Source: DAOVFN01 sp964607835
GTDB taxonomy: Archaea > Aenigmatarchaeota > Aenigmatarchaeia > QMZP01
NCBI GenBank assembly: GCA_964607835.1
Contig: CAZSLL010000010.1
Location: 1-46,874, forward strand
Length of the DNA stretch: 46,874 bases
Direction: 5' to 3'
Every line of letters begins with the position of its first letter. Within the stretch, counting starts at the first letter, position 1. Shown one piece after another: positions 22,117 to 30,481 of this stretch. Below the pieces are notes generated by a model, which saw nothing but the letters and a program-made list of their open reading frames with translations, searched no databases and had not been told where the DNA came from. The position numbers and the translations under genes were made by a program.

Positions 22117-22314
22117 TCATAAGGTATTTATAAAGGGTAGAACCGGTATCATGCGGGGATTATATACCTTTAGGTTCCCCGTCCCTGGGGCGTCCCTCTC
22201 CCATCGGCATATGTCCCCGAACACCTTTCCCATGCGTACTATGAAATGAGAGAAGCTGAGCCTCTCATCGCCCCAGATATCCCTGCCCCTCTTCAGCATG
22301 TTCCGGGTGTCCAT
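22117..22314 (-). CDS. Hypothetical 65-residue protein
   Basis: The ORF contains MLKRGRDIWGDERLSFSHF, IVRMGKVFGDICRWERDAP and a hydrophobic C-terminus VLPFINTL. An alternative start is the ATG at 22299. Composition looks protein-like and it fills the gap between sepF and fttA. A GATAATTCTT stretch about 27 nt upstream is a weak TATA candidate. I do not recognise the family; a small helical protein is likely. Confidence 0.5.
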   Translation of the reverse strand: MDTRNMLKRGRDIWGDERLSFSHFIVRMGKVFGDICRWERDAPGTGNLKVYNPRMIPVLPFINTL

Positions 22315-22365
22315 GGATATGGGTTGGCGGTATGAAAGAATTATCTATGCCTCATGCCCGGGGAT

Positions 22366-24237
22366 TCAGTTAATCCGAACAGACTCCAGGTTCTTGGGCA
22401 CGAGGGACTCGCACCTGAAGGAGCGGTGGGCGTCCCTGGCGAACTCCAGGCACTTGCTCTGCTCCCCGTGCTGGATGACCACCCTGTCGGGCCTTGCCCT
22501 TAGCTTGTGCAGGTAGGACATGAGCTGGCTCCTGTCAGAGTGGCCCGTTAGCCCTGATATGGTGTCAATGTTCATCTCTATCCTCAAGGTCTGGGTCTTT
22601 CCTCCGTTGCCGTACATGGGTATCTCCCTCCAGCCCTTCTGTATTCTCCTTCCGGGCGTGCCCTCGCCCTGATACCCCACGAAGAGCAGGGTGTTCTTCT
22701 TGCCTGTGGCCATGCCCCTGAGGTACTCCACTGCAGGGCCGCCGATGAGCATGCCTGAGGTAGCGATGACCACACCGGGCTCCCCGTTGTCAATGACATC
22801 GTTCCTCTCCTTGGGGGCTACCCTCTTGAAGTTCTCGTAAAGGAAGGGGTTCCTGCCCCTGTGGAATATGTCCCTCTGGACGTAGCGGTTCATGTGCTCC
22901 GGGTAGGCGGTGTGAATGGCAGTGGCGTCCCATATCATGCCCTCGAGCCACACAGGGAAGTCCACCTCCCTTGCTGCCAGGATGGCCATTATCTCCTGGC
23001 CCCTTCCAACAGCAAAGCTGGGAATGAGCACCTTTCCGCCCTGCTTGATCGTGGTGTTTATCGTGTGCATGAGCTTCTCCTCAGCGTCCCTCCTTGAGGG
23101 CAGGTTGTCCTTGCCAGAGCCGTAGGTAGATTCTATGATGACGGTCTCCGCGCGCGAGAAGTCAGTGTAGGCGGCGTCGAAAAGCCTGGAGGGGCCGAAC
23201 TTGAGGTCACCGGTGTAGAGTATATTGTGCAGGCCCTCGCCTATGTGGATGTGCACCAGAGAGGAACCAAGGAGATGCCCAGATGGCTGAAGCGTGAGCC
23301 TCATGTCGTTGGCTATGTCAGAGACCTCCCCGTACTCCAGGGCTATGGAGTGCTTCACTGTCTTCTCCACGGCCTTCTTGGGGTAGGCATCCCTTCCGTT
23401 CTTGTGGCACACGTCTATGTAGTCCATGCACAGAAGGGTCATGAGGTCCCTTGTCGGGGCCGTGCAATACACAGGGCCCTTGAAGCCCTGGTCATAAAGA
23501 TATGGTATGTGCCCGCAGTGGTCGAGATGGGCGTGCGAGAGCACAATCGCGTCCAGCTTCTCCGGGTCGAACTCAGGGGCATCGAACATTGGCCCCGTGT
23601 TGTTGGAAACATCCACACCGCAGTCCAGGAGCACGTTGCTCCTCTTGGTCTGGAGCAGGGTGCAGGACCTTCCCACCTGGCGGTACCCGCCCAGGGCAGT
23701 GAACCTCACCCAGTCTTTGTTCTTGTCAAGGGGCTCGCGCTCCTCGTTAATCTTGGTGCCAATCATGTTCAGGAACTTCTTCCTGTAGTCAATCTCTGTG
23801 TGGAGCAGGTTCCTTACTGCCCGCACTATGTCAGAGCTTATGGCAGGGGCCCTCTCTATCTTCGGGAGCCAGCACGTTTCCTCCTTGATTTTCCTGAAGG
23901 TCTCCCCGCCCTTGCCTATCACAAGCCCGGGCTTCTGGGACTCTATGATGACCTTGCCCAGCTCGGGCTCGAAGTATATCTGGCTGACACCAGCATCCTT
24001 GGGCACAGTCTTCTCGATGATTTTCCTGGCCTTCTCAGCATCCAGGGTTATGGAGAGGTCAGGCCTTACCTCCACCCTCTTCTTGATTTCCCTGACAATG
24101 CTCTTTACAGGGCCCTCGCTGTTCCTGAAGAAGCTCTTGTTCTTGGTGTACAGCACGACCTCAGAGCCCTCGAACTTGATTTCCGTGATTTCTGCATTGG
24201 CAGGGAGCCTGCTGGTAAGTTCCTTTAGAATACTCAT
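22366..24237 (-). CDS. fttA: Transcription termination factor FttA (aCPSF1), beta-CASP ribonuclease
   Basis: The 623-residue protein is an archaeal homologue of the CPSF73 cleavage factor. N-terminal KH-type RNA-binding domains cover residues 1-150, with VIGKGGETF at 106-114. The metallo-beta-lactamase core follows with SHAHLDHCGHIP (HxHxDH at 235-240) and later YTGDLKFG and ESTYGS. The beta-CASP domain has PSFAVGRGQE, VIATSGMLIGGP and the C-terminal SGLTGHSDRSQL with HGEQSK. The family endonucleolytically cleaves nascent RNA at U-rich sites and ends transcription. It is the second gene after psmB on the same strand, 45 nt apart. Confidence 0.97.
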   Translation of the reverse strand: MSILKELTSRLPANAEITEIKFEGSEVVLYTKNKSFFRNSEGPVKSIVREIKKRVEVRPDLSITLDAEKARKIIEKTVPKDAGVSQIYFEPELGKVIIESQKPGLVIGKGGETFRKIKEETCWLPKIERAPAISSDIVRAVRNLLHTEIDYRKKFLNMIGTKINEEREPLDKNKDWVRFTALGGYRQVGRSCTLLQTKRSNVLLDCGVDVSNNTGPMFDAPEFDPEKLDAIVLSHAHLDHCGHIPYLYDQGFKGPVYCTAPTRDLMTLLCMDYIDVCHKNGRDAYPKKAVEKTVKHSIALEYGEVSDIANDMRLTLQPSGHLLGSSLVHIHIGEGLHNILYTGDLKFGPSRLFDAAYTDFSRAETVIIESTYGSGKDNLPSRRDAEEKLMHTINTTIKQGGKVLIPSFAVGRGQEIMAILAAREVDFPVWLEGMIWDATAIHTAYPEHMNRYVQRDIFHRGRNPFLYENFKRVAPKERNDVIDNGEPGVVIATSGMLIGGPAVEYLRGMATGKKNTLLFVGYQGEGTPGRRIQKGWREIPMYGNGGKTQTLRIEMNIDTISGLTGHSDRSQLMSYLHKLRARPDRVVIQHGEQSKCLEFARDAHRSFRCESLVPKNLESVRIN

Positions 24238-24282
24238 CTTATCTTTCCTTACGCTTTTCCATGCGATAACCAGTTAGAATAA

Positions 24283-24912
24283 TCAGGCCAGGAGCTTTTC
24301 TGTCTCTTCGTCGCTGAGGTGATTGTAGCCTGAGGAGTTTATGACCACAACATCAATGCCGTCCCCGCCTGAGGCTATGTCCCTCTTGGTGGCGGCCTTC
24401 ACTGCCCTGGCCACGAGCTTCTTTGCGTCCTCCACAGAGAGGCCCTTCCTGTAGCTGTCCTCCAGCACGCCGAATGCCATGACAGAGCCCGAGCCAGTGG
24501 AGAAGAACTCCCTCTCATCTGTGAGCCCTCCTGCGGCGTCAAGGCTGAACAGCCTTGGCTTGCTGTCATACCCGCCAATGACGAGCTGGACCATGTAGGG
24601 ATAGAACCTTCTGGAGTAGAGTATGTTGGATAGCAGGGAAGCAGCGCTCTTTATCGTGGGCTGGGTCCCCTCGTTCAGGGCGTACAGCCTTAGCTCTGCG
24701 CTTATGTACCTGGCAATGGCCTGGGCGTCTCCAACCACGCCTGCCGTGGTCATGGCAACGTTGTCGTTTATCTGGAGTATCTTGGGCATCCTCTTGCTGG
24801 ACACCAGGTATCCCATAGTGGCCTTGCGGTCTGCCCCAAGAACAACTGCACCGTCAGCTACAACGCCCACGGTTGTGGTCCCTGTCTTCATCTTCTGTGG
24901 ATTGTCTTCCAT
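24283..24912 (-). CDS. psmB: Proteasome subunit beta
   Basis: The 209-residue precursor contains an 11-residue propeptide ending in Gly, then the catalytic Thr (TTTVGVVADGAVV). Asp17 (GADRKAT) and Lys33 (MPKILQI) of the mature numbering are in place, followed by STGSGSVMAFGVLED and GGDGIDVVVI. It is the proteolytic subunit of the 20S core that pairs with psmA. The ORF opens at 24951, but the ATG at 24912 has GTGAT 4 nt upstream and gives a normal propeptide. The TATA box is at 25028-25019, giving a leader of about 85 nt with an inverted repeat at its start. Confidence 0.96.
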   Translation of the reverse strand: MEDNPQKMKTGTTTVGVVADGAVVLGADRKATMGYLVSSKRMPKILQINDNVAMTTAGVVGDAQAIARYISAELRLYALNEGTQPTIKSAASLLSNILYSRRFYPYMVQLVIGGYDSKPRLFSLDAAGGLTDEREFFSTGSGSVMAFGVLEDSYRKGLSVEDAKKLVARAVKAATKRDIASGGDGIDVVVINSSGYNHLSDEETEKLLA

Positions 24913-24994
24913 TGAAATCACTCGGCTGCCTGCAGTGCGAACCAGTAGCATTAACCATGCACCAGCAAGTTGCGGTATGGGTCAGTGCAGAACC

Positions 24995-25028
24995 AGCCTA
25001 AACATATTGTGGTTAGGCTATTTATAAG
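24995..25028 (-). promoter_or_regulatory. psmB promoter with inverted repeat
   Basis: On the minus strand the TATA element TTATAAATAG (25028-25019) touches an inverted repeat AGCCTAA/TTAGGCT (arms 24995-25001 and 25013-25019) that spans the expected transcription start. It could be an operator or an RNA hairpin at the 5' end. Confidence 0.5.
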
Positions 25029-25099
25029 CTTTATGGTGAGCGGTTTCGCCTGCTCCGGAATCAGGGAAGGGATATAAGCCTTGCGGGGAAAGCATTAAC

Positions 25100-25339
25100 A
25101 TGCCCAGGAGGAAGCCCATCAAGGATGAGAAGGAAACCAATGTTCTCACGGTGAGCCTTAATGCAGTTCAGACCGCTGGCATCTACGGAATCGACCCCTT
25201 CGCTTCCCAGAGGAGCGTTGCCAGGTGCCTCAATCCAAGGGAATCCAGGAAGCAAGGAAGCTACATTGCCAGCATTCCAGGAGAAGGGTTGCAGGACGGA
25301 AGCCTGCCGGATGGTGCCCCCAGGAAGGAATACAAATGA
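25100..25339 (+). CDS. Hypothetical 79-residue protein
   Basis: It has a basic N-terminus MPRRKPIKDEKETNVL and no recognisable domain; the middle (SLNAVQTAGIYGIDPF) could fold. A TATA box GATATAAGCC (25070-25079) is centred 26 nt before the ATG, a good leaderless promoter, which is the main reason to call it. It is convergent with the Hef-type helicase gene, 15 nt between stops. Function unknown. Confidence 0.55.
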   Translation: MPRRKPIKDEKETNVLTVSLNAVQTAGIYGIDPFASQRSVARCLNPRESRKQGSYIASIPGEGLQDGSLPDGAPRKEYK

Positions 25340-25354
25340 CTGAACTCTGGGATT

Positions 25355-26905
25355 TCACTTTTCGCCGAAGGAATCCAGGGAGCCTGCCATACCCTTCATG
25401 CCGTACAGGGTATTCCTCATGCTGCTCTCCTTGTGGCGGGCTGACCAGAAGTAGGCCTCATCCCGGGTTCCCCTGGTTATGAGGAAGACCACCCTTCCGG
25501 CTGCCTGGCGGCCCACACGACCCCTTCTCTGGATGCTCCTTATGCCAGAGGGAACGGGCTCGTAGAATATGGCAAGATCCATTGAGGGGATGTCCAAACC
25601 CTCTTCTCCGATGGAGGTGCACACCAGCACGTTGTGCTTCCCAGCTGAAAAGTCCTCCAGTGCCCGGGCCTGCTCCCTCTGGGTCATGCCCTCCCTCTGG
25701 CCCACGAACTCAACTGCCATGGCCGCGGTGACGTGCTCCAGTGAGGATACAATCTCCTTAACTGTGTCCCTGAAGTTGGCGAAGACAATAATCCGGCTGC
25801 CGGGCTTGTCAGCGAGCTGCCTGCTCACCAGGGTGAGGAGCCTGCCCACCTTGGGGTGCCTTGCGCCCTCCTCCCTGAGGCTGTTGGTAAGGAACATGGC
25901 GTTGGACACGCTTCTGTCGTTGGAGAGGGCCTGGTCTGCCTTTGTCTGGCCTGCCCTTACCTTCCTCCAGTATGCGTCCAGGACAGAGATGCCCTGAGTC
26001 TGGAGGAGCATCAAAGCGTGCTCGAGCTTGATGGCCTGGTTGACGTGGAACATTCCTATCATGGATTTCCTGTGGCCCTGCTTCAGTCCCCGGGCCAGCC
26101 TGGCCTGTACCTCAAGGAGGCCCTTCTTTGAAACCCTCCTGCTTCTGATGTAGCCCATCCTCTCCAGGGTCATGAGCCTGGCATTGTAGGCGTGGCTGAT
26201 GAGGCCCTCCACCTTCCTGAACCGCTCGGGCAATTCCACGTATGCGTGCTCAATGGTCTTCTCCTTTACGTAAGGGGAGACGTCCCCCTCCTCCTCGCCC
26301 CTTATCTCCACGGCATCGAGGCCAGTGTTCCTCATGACCTCCTTTATCTTGGCCAGGTCGCTGCCCGGGGAGGCCGTGAGCCCGAGAATCCTGGGGTCCC
26401 GGGCCTGCTCAGTGTATTTCTCCACCACGAAGGGGTAAGCGTACATGCCAACGGAATGGTGGGTCTCGTCTATGACCAGGAGGGAGTAGTCCTCCAGCCT
26501 CAGTATCCCGCTCTTCAGGTCGTTCCTCGCGGTCTGGGGGGTGGCGAATATTACCCTCACGAACCTGTCATCATACACTTTCTTCCTCTCCTGGGGCTTC
26601 AGGGTACCGGTGACCATGGAAAATTCCACGTCCTCCAGATTCATGTGCTTCATGAAGGAGCGGTAGTGCTGCTCCACCAGGGGCCTGGTGGGGGCGAGCA
26701 CAAGGGCTCTGGAGCCCTCTTTGCCGGATAGGCGGTGAGCGGCGAGCATGACCGCTATGTTGGTCTTGCCCAGTCCCGTGGGCAGGACGCAAAGGGTGTT
26801 CTTCTCCAGGCATGTCTTCAGGATGCCTGTCTGGTACTCCCTGGACTGCATGGTTTCAGGCCTGATGAGGGGATGCTCAACAAATCCCCGGGCTGGCTGG
26901 GTCAT
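25355..26905 (-). CDS. Hef/FANCM-type superfamily 2 helicase, without nuclease domain
   Basis: The 516-residue helicase has Walker A PTGLGKT (42-48), APTRPLV, DETHH (146-150), GLTASPG, the Hef-like helical insertion (about residues 205-330), FANFRDTVKEIV, TSIGEEGLDIPSMDL and QRRGRVGR. This is the helicase half of archaeal Hef, which processes stalled forks. In many euryarchaea it is fused to an XPF nuclease; here it ends after the helicase, and a separate ERCC4/HhH protein is encoded about 4 kb away. A TATA-like element at 26924-26936 is about 25 nt before the ATG (leaderless). It diverges from the retropepsin-like gene. Confidence 0.9.
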   Translation of the reverse strand: MTQPARGFVEHPLIRPETMQSREYQTGILKTCLEKNTLCVLPTGLGKTNIAVMLAAHRLSGKEGSRALVLAPTRPLVEQHYRSFMKHMNLEDVEFSMVTGTLKPQERKKVYDDRFVRVIFATPQTARNDLKSGILRLEDYSLLVIDETHHSVGMYAYPFVVEKYTEQARDPRILGLTASPGSDLAKIKEVMRNTGLDAVEIRGEEEGDVSPYVKEKTIEHAYVELPERFRKVEGLISHAYNARLMTLERMGYIRSRRVSKKGLLEVQARLARGLKQGHRKSMIGMFHVNQAIKLEHALMLLQTQGISVLDAYWRKVRAGQTKADQALSNDRSVSNAMFLTNSLREEGARHPKVGRLLTLVSRQLADKPGSRIIVFANFRDTVKEIVSSLEHVTAAMAVEFVGQREGMTQREQARALEDFSAGKHNVLVCTSIGEEGLDIPSMDLAIFYEPVPSGIRSIQRRGRVGRQAAGRVVFLITRGTRDEAYFWSARHKESSMRNTLYGMKGMAGSLDSFGEK

Positions 26906-26936
26906 AATAAATACCTGTCCGGACTAAATATAAACT
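26905..26936. promoter_or_regulatory. Interleaved divergent promoters
   Basis: TAAATATAAA (26925-26934) is spaced for a leaderless helicase transcript on the minus strand. ATAATAAATA (26905-26914) is spaced to start the plus-strand transcript near 26935, which would then include the AGGAGG site of the next gene. Each TATA box lies within the other promoter. Confidence 0.5.
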
Positions 26937-26953
26937 GCGCAGGAGGCGGATTG

Positions 26954-27352
26954 ATGGCTGAGAAGGACACCGTGGGCATAGTGGAGAAGGTGGTGCTCAA
27001 GGGCAGGAAGGAGATCAGCGCCATGGCGGTGTTCGACACAGGGGCCAGGATGACCTCCATAGACGTCAGGCTGGCAGCAAAGGCCCAGCTCGGGCCCATT
27101 GTCAGGACCACCAAGATATCCAACCCCTCCATGAAGGGCCAGGTAAGGAGGCCTGTTGTGGAAGCCAGGCTCTCCATCAAGGGGCGGGACTTCGAGGCAA
27201 AAGCCAACATACAGGACAGGGAGCACATGTCATTTCCCATAATCGTGGGACGCAACATCATAACAGGCAACTTCGTGGTGGACACCAGGAAGAACCTGGA
27301 CCTGCACGAGCAGACAGTGAAGGATAAGAATGATAGACGAAAAGGAGCTTAG
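26954..27352 (+). CDS. Retropepsin-like aspartic endopeptidase (RimB/PF05618 type)
   Basis: The 132-residue protein has the core of the family once called ATP-dependent zinc protease and now regarded as retropepsin-like: EKVVLKGRKEISAMAVFDTGA with the catalytic DTG at 28-30, SID, the RRPVVEARLSIKGRDFEA strand and IIVGRNIITGNFVVDT. In other organisms relatives accompany RimK-type glutamate ligases; no rimK is here. GGAGG 9 nt before the ATG supports the start; an ORF from 26735 is antisense read-through of the helicase. The 3' end overlaps the ferredoxin-like gene by 23 nt. Confidence 0.8.
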   Translation: MAEKDTVGIVEKVVLKGRKEISAMAVFDTGARMTSIDVRLAAKAQLGPIVRTTKISNPSMKGQVRRPVVEARLSIKGRDFEAKANIQDREHMSFPIIVGRNIITGNFVVDTRKNLDLHEQTVKDKNDRRKGA

Positions 27353-27623
27353 GTACGAGCGCGTGAAGGGGGTGCCCCACATCAGGGACCCCGGGAACTC
27401 CAGGCACAGGAACACAGGGGCCTGGCGGGTTTTCATGCCGGTGTGGGATCACAGCAAGTGCGTGAAATGCAGGAGGTGCTGGTTCTACTGCCCTGAGGCA
27501 GCCATCAAGTGGAAGGGAAAGCCTGTCTGGGATTCCCAGGTGTGCAAGGGCTGCATGATATGCGCTGAGGTTTGCCCCACCAAGGCCATAAGCAGGGTGC
27601 GGGACCTGCACAAGAAGAAATAG
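27330..27623 (+). CDS. Ferredoxin-type protein, 2-oxoacid:ferredoxin oxidoreductase delta subunit (PorD-like)
   Basis: The 97-residue protein contains two 4Fe-4S motifs: Cys44, 47, 50, 54 (CVKCRRCWFYC) and Cys72, 75, 78, 82 (CKGCMICAEVC). The N-terminal TGAWRVFMPVWD is the usual lead-in of the PorD/VorD delta subunit of pyruvate or branched oxoacid ferredoxin oxidoreductases, where it carries electrons from the TPP site. No alpha, beta or gamma subunit gene is in the window, so its partner is unknown. It overlaps the retropepsin-like gene by 23 nt and is probably co-transcribed with it. Confidence 0.85.
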   Translation: MIDEKELRYERVKGVPHIRDPGNSRHRNTGAWRVFMPVWDHSKCVKCRRCWFYCPEAAIKWKGKPVWDSQVCKGCMICAEVCPTKAISRVRDLHKKK

Positions 27624-27641
27624 ATTTTCCAGCCACCAAAT

Positions 27642-27651
27642 CCTTTTAATT
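27642..27651 (+). promoter_or_regulatory. TATA box of pyrG
   Basis: CCTTTTAATT is centred about 26 nt before the pyrG ATG, the leaderless spacing. Confidence 0.55.
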
Positions 27652-27671
27652 GATTTCGGACATACATTAGT

Positions 27672-29375
27672 ATGCAAAAGGCCAGCGAGATGCTCAAGAA
27701 AGCCTCAAAGAAGACAGAAGGCCACGAATTCTACAACCACCTCCCCAGGGGGTACGTGCCCGGAAAGACCAAGTACGTGGTCATCACGGGTTCTGTGATT
27801 TCGGGCGTGGGCAAGGGAACGTTCTCTTCCTGCCTTGGCAACATGCTCAAGGTTTTCAGCGGCCTCAACGTGGTGCCCATGAAGTTCGAGTGCTACGTTA
27901 ACTACGATTCCGGTACCCTGAACCCCTACAGGCACGGGGAGGTTTTCGTGCTGGACGACGGCACAGAGACCGACCTGGACCTGGGGACATACGAGAGGAT
28001 GCTGGAAACCAACCTGTCATCATCCAGCTTCGTGACCATGGGAAGGGTGTTCAAGACCATCATAGACAAAGAGAGGAAGGGCCACTATCTCGGAAGGGAC
28101 GTGGAGTTCATACCCCATGTGACCGGTGAGATAAAGGCCTTCGCCAGGAAGCTGGCAGTGGAGAGGGACGCTGACGTGGTCCTCATAGAGATTGGCGGGA
28201 CAGTAGGTGAAATCCAGAACCAGCTCTACCTGGAGGCCATGAGGGAGCTGGCCTTCGAGGAGGGCCCTGATTCAGTGTGCTTCATAAACGTGACCTATGT
28301 CCTGGAGCCACACTCCCTTGGGGAGCAGAAGAGCAAGGCAGCCCAGCTGGGCATCAAGACCCTCATGAGCATGGGAATCCAGCCCGACATCATTGTGTGC
28401 AGATCAGAGAACCCCATATCAGAGAAAATCAAGGAGAAGATAAGCATATACTCCAACGTGGCCGTGGAGAGGACCATAGGCTTCCACGACACCAGGAACA
28501 TATACCGCTTCCCCATCATGCTGAGGGACAGCGGACTTGACAGGATGGTCATGCAGACACTGGGCCTTAAGGCAAGGAAGAACTCCCAGGACAAGGCCAG
28601 GGACTGGGAGAAGTTCGCCCAGAGGATAGAGACCGCACAGAAGGAGGTCACCATCGGCATAACCGGGAAGTACACCTCTGTCCATGATTCCTACATGTCC
28701 ATACTCAAGGCCCTTGAGCACACAGCGCCCCACCTCGGGGCAAGGGTGAGCGTGAAGTGGATAGAGACCACCAGGGTGGGCAGGGAGAACGTGGAGAAGC
28801 ACATGAAGGGCCTGGACGGCATCATAGTCCCTGGGGGCTTCGGCTCCAGGGGGACAGAGGGGAAAATCGAGTGCGTGAGGTACGCAAGGGAGAATGACAT
28901 ACCCTACCTGGGGCTCTGCTACGGGTTCCAGATGGCTGTGCTGGACTTCGCCAGGAACGTGTGCGGGATAAAGGGCGCCAACTCCACTGAGATAGACCCT
29001 GAGTGCAGGGAGCCCTACATATGCATACTCCCTGAGCAGGAGGAGATAGACGGCCTGGGAGGGACCATGAGGCTCGGCGGGTTCGACATGCAGGTCAGGC
29101 CCGGGACCATTGCACACAGGCTATACGGGAAGACCACGGTCAGGGAAAGGTTCAGGCACAGGTACAACGTGAACACCAGGTGCATAGATACCCTGGAGAA
29201 GCACGGGCTGGTGTTCTCTGGAACGGCCCCCCAGAAGAGGATAATGCAGATTCTGGAGTACCCCAGGAACCGATTCCATTTGGGAACCCAGTTCCATCCT
29301 GAGTTCACCTCAAGACCGCTTAATCCGAACCCCCTGTTCATGGGATTCCTCAGGGCGTGCGCAGAGGGCAAATAA
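27672..29375 (+). CDS. pyrG: CTP synthase
   Basis: The 567-residue enzyme aminates UTP to CTP with glutamine and ATP. The synthetase domain has the P-loop variant TGSVISGVGKGT (39-50), RHGEVFVLDDGTETDLDLG, IPHVTGEIK and IEIGGTVGEIQ. The glutaminase domain has GGFGSRG, Cys416 in GLCYGFQ, and His542/Glu544 in FHPEF. Odd: an N-terminal extension of about 33 residues before the first strand, and KFECYVNYDSGTLNP where most family members have K-x-DPY-x-N-x-D-x-GTM. Key Mg-binding acids (ETDLDLG, EIGG) are kept, so it should be active. Its last 14 coding bases plus stop recur 1.1 kb downstream behind an AT-rich gene pair. Confidence 0.95.
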   Translation: MQKASEMLKKASKKTEGHEFYNHLPRGYVPGKTKYVVITGSVISGVGKGTFSSCLGNMLKVFSGLNVVPMKFECYVNYDSGTLNPYRHGEVFVLDDGTETDLDLGTYERMLETNLSSSSFVTMGRVFKTIIDKERKGHYLGRDVEFIPHVTGEIKAFARKLAVERDADVVLIEIGGTVGEIQNQLYLEAMRELAFEEGPDSVCFINVTYVLEPHSLGEQKSKAAQLGIKTLMSMGIQPDIIVCRSENPISEKIKEKISIYSNVAVERTIGFHDTRNIYRFPIMLRDSGLDRMVMQTLGLKARKNSQDKARDWEKFAQRIETAQKEVTIGITGKYTSVHDSYMSILKALEHTAPHLGARVSVKWIETTRVGRENVEKHMKGLDGIIVPGGFGSRGTEGKIECVRYARENDIPYLGLCYGFQMAVLDFARNVCGIKGANSTEIDPECREPYICILPEQEEIDGLGGTMRLGGFDMQVRPGTIAHRLYGKTTVRERFRHRYNVNTRCIDTLEKHGLVFSGTAPQKRIMQILEYPRNRFHLGTQFHPEFTSRPLNPNPLFMGFLRACAEGK

Positions 29376-29376
29376 G
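29359..29376 (+). repeat. Left copy of 18-bp pyrG-tail direct repeat
   Basis: GCGCAGAGGGCAAATAAG is the end of pyrG with its stop codon. It is identical to 30482-30499. Confidence 0.85.
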
Positions 29377-29400
29377 GGCCTGTTGAAGGACCCTTATTGC

Positions 29401-29889
29401 CTAATCACCAAGTATTCTACCAATTCTTTCCTGATATTTCATGACAGAATCATTATCCAGATTATTGATGCTGAGCTTCATCTTCAGTGTGAATTCTTCA
29501 GCGTCATTGAGCAGTTCTTGTGTTATCTTGCGCGTTATTTCATCCTTCTCTGGTTTGATGTAGTACTGCTTGTCAATCCTTTCCTTTTTTGCATCTGATA
29601 TCAGCCTGGAAAGCTCATTCTCACCGAACAGCAGCCTAAGCAAAAGGATGGAAGCTCCGTGATTTTCACACTTAATCCCGACTCTGAAAAGCAGAGCAAT
29701 AAGCATATTATACATCGCATAGTACGACATGCTGATGGAATTCTCATGCAGACTGTTTTCCAGCAGCAGTTTTGCTGACTTCAGGCAATCCATGGATTTA
29801 TCCGTATAAGACCCGCTGATGTCTGCAGAAGGCTCAATCAGGCTCAGTTTTCCCTCGCTTTTTAGATTAACCAGAAACCTGTTTTTCAT
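29401..29889 (-). CDS. HEPN-domain protein, candidate toxin
   Basis: The 162-residue helical protein contains ISMSYYAMYNMLIALLFR, RVGIKCENHG and LLRLLFGENELSR. These match HEPN domains of the UPF0332-like group that pair with MNT nucleotidyltransferases. Such HEPN proteins are often RNases or tRNA-directed toxins; the Arg and His near RVGIKCENH may be the active-site pair, though spacing is one longer than the usual RX4-6H. The ATG at 29889 is chosen because GAGG lies 7 nt upstream. It overlaps the MNT gene by 23 nt, so the pair is co-translated. AT-rich codons mark it as foreign to its neighbours. Confidence 0.75.
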   Translation of the reverse strand: MKNRFLVNLKSEGKLSLIEPSADISGSYTDKSMDCLKSAKLLLENSLHENSISMSYYAMYNMLIALLFRVGIKCENHGASILLLRLLFGENELSRLISDAKKERIDKQYYIKPEKDEITRKITQELLNDAEEFTLKMKLSINNLDNDSVMKYQERIGRILGD

Positions 29890-30415
29890 AGAATTCCTCA
29901 ACTCCCCGGATGATGACGTGGTCCTTTATTATCTCCTTGATTAGGGGGGCACTGGCGTCAAACGCCCCTATCTTGACATTTATCCCTGAATGCACATCTT
30001 CTATGGCCTTCTTCACATCCCTGTTCTTTGTCTCAACATAAATGTCTATATCGCTGCCTTTACTGGCCAGCCCCTTGGCATAAGAACCGAAAAGAACTAT
30101 CATTCTCTCGTCTGTCTTCCTTAGAATGTCCTCGAACATGACACTCAGCTCAGGATATCTGCGAAAAAGCTTTTCCAGCTTATGCATTTCTGCCTGCATG
30201 ATATAGCATCTGGAAATAAAATTCTTCTTCAGATAGAATATCTTGTTCTTTCCCTCTTTTCTCGAATCAATCACGTTCCATTTTTTTAGAATTTTTAGCT
30301 TCCTTGAAACAGTTGAATGGGACTCGTTCAGTATCTTGGCAATGCCCCTGACATGATTTTCCCTTCTTATCAGCAACTCCACTATGTCCAGTTCTATGTT
30401 TCTTTTTTGAACCAT
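29867..30415 (-). CDS. Winged-helix/MNT nucleotidyltransferase fusion, candidate antitoxin
   Basis: The 182-residue protein has two parts. Residues 1-65 form a winged-helix or MarR/ArsR-like DNA-binding domain (ELLIRRENHVRGIAKIL, ESHSTVSRKLKIL). Residues 100-182 form a minimal nucleotidyltransferase domain with MIVLFGSYAKG and SDIDIYVE, giving GSxxxG and the DxD metal site. In known MNT-HEPN systems the MNT enzyme AMPylates and silences the HEPN toxin. Here the added DNA-binding domain suggests it also represses its own promoter. The TATA box ATTTATATATT (30447-30437) is centred 27 nt before the ATG at 30415, with TCATTTATGA (30421-30430) just downstream as a possible operator. Confidence 0.8.
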   Translation of the reverse strand: MVQKRNIELDIVELLIRRENHVRGIAKILNESHSTVSRKLKILKKWNVIDSRKEGKNKIFYLKKNFISRCYIMQAEMHKLEKLFRRYPELSVMFEDILRKTDERMIVLFGSYAKGLASKGSDIDIYVETKNRDVKKAIEDVHSGINVKIGAFDASAPLIKEIIKDHVIIRGVEEFYEKQVSG

Positions 30416-30481
30416 ATGTATCATTTATGAACCAATAATATATAAATGTTTTGCTGTTCCGAGATGTGATTGCTTTAAACC

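Noticed and set aside
23227..24228. 333-codon open frame on the plus strand
   Set aside because: It is entirely antisense to fttA, whose domains are intact. High-GC codon bias keeps opposite frames open; no ribosome binding site and no family resemblance.
28419..29117. 232-codon open frame on the minus strand
   Set aside because: Antisense to pyrG; His/Val/Leu-rich composition typical of shadow frames.
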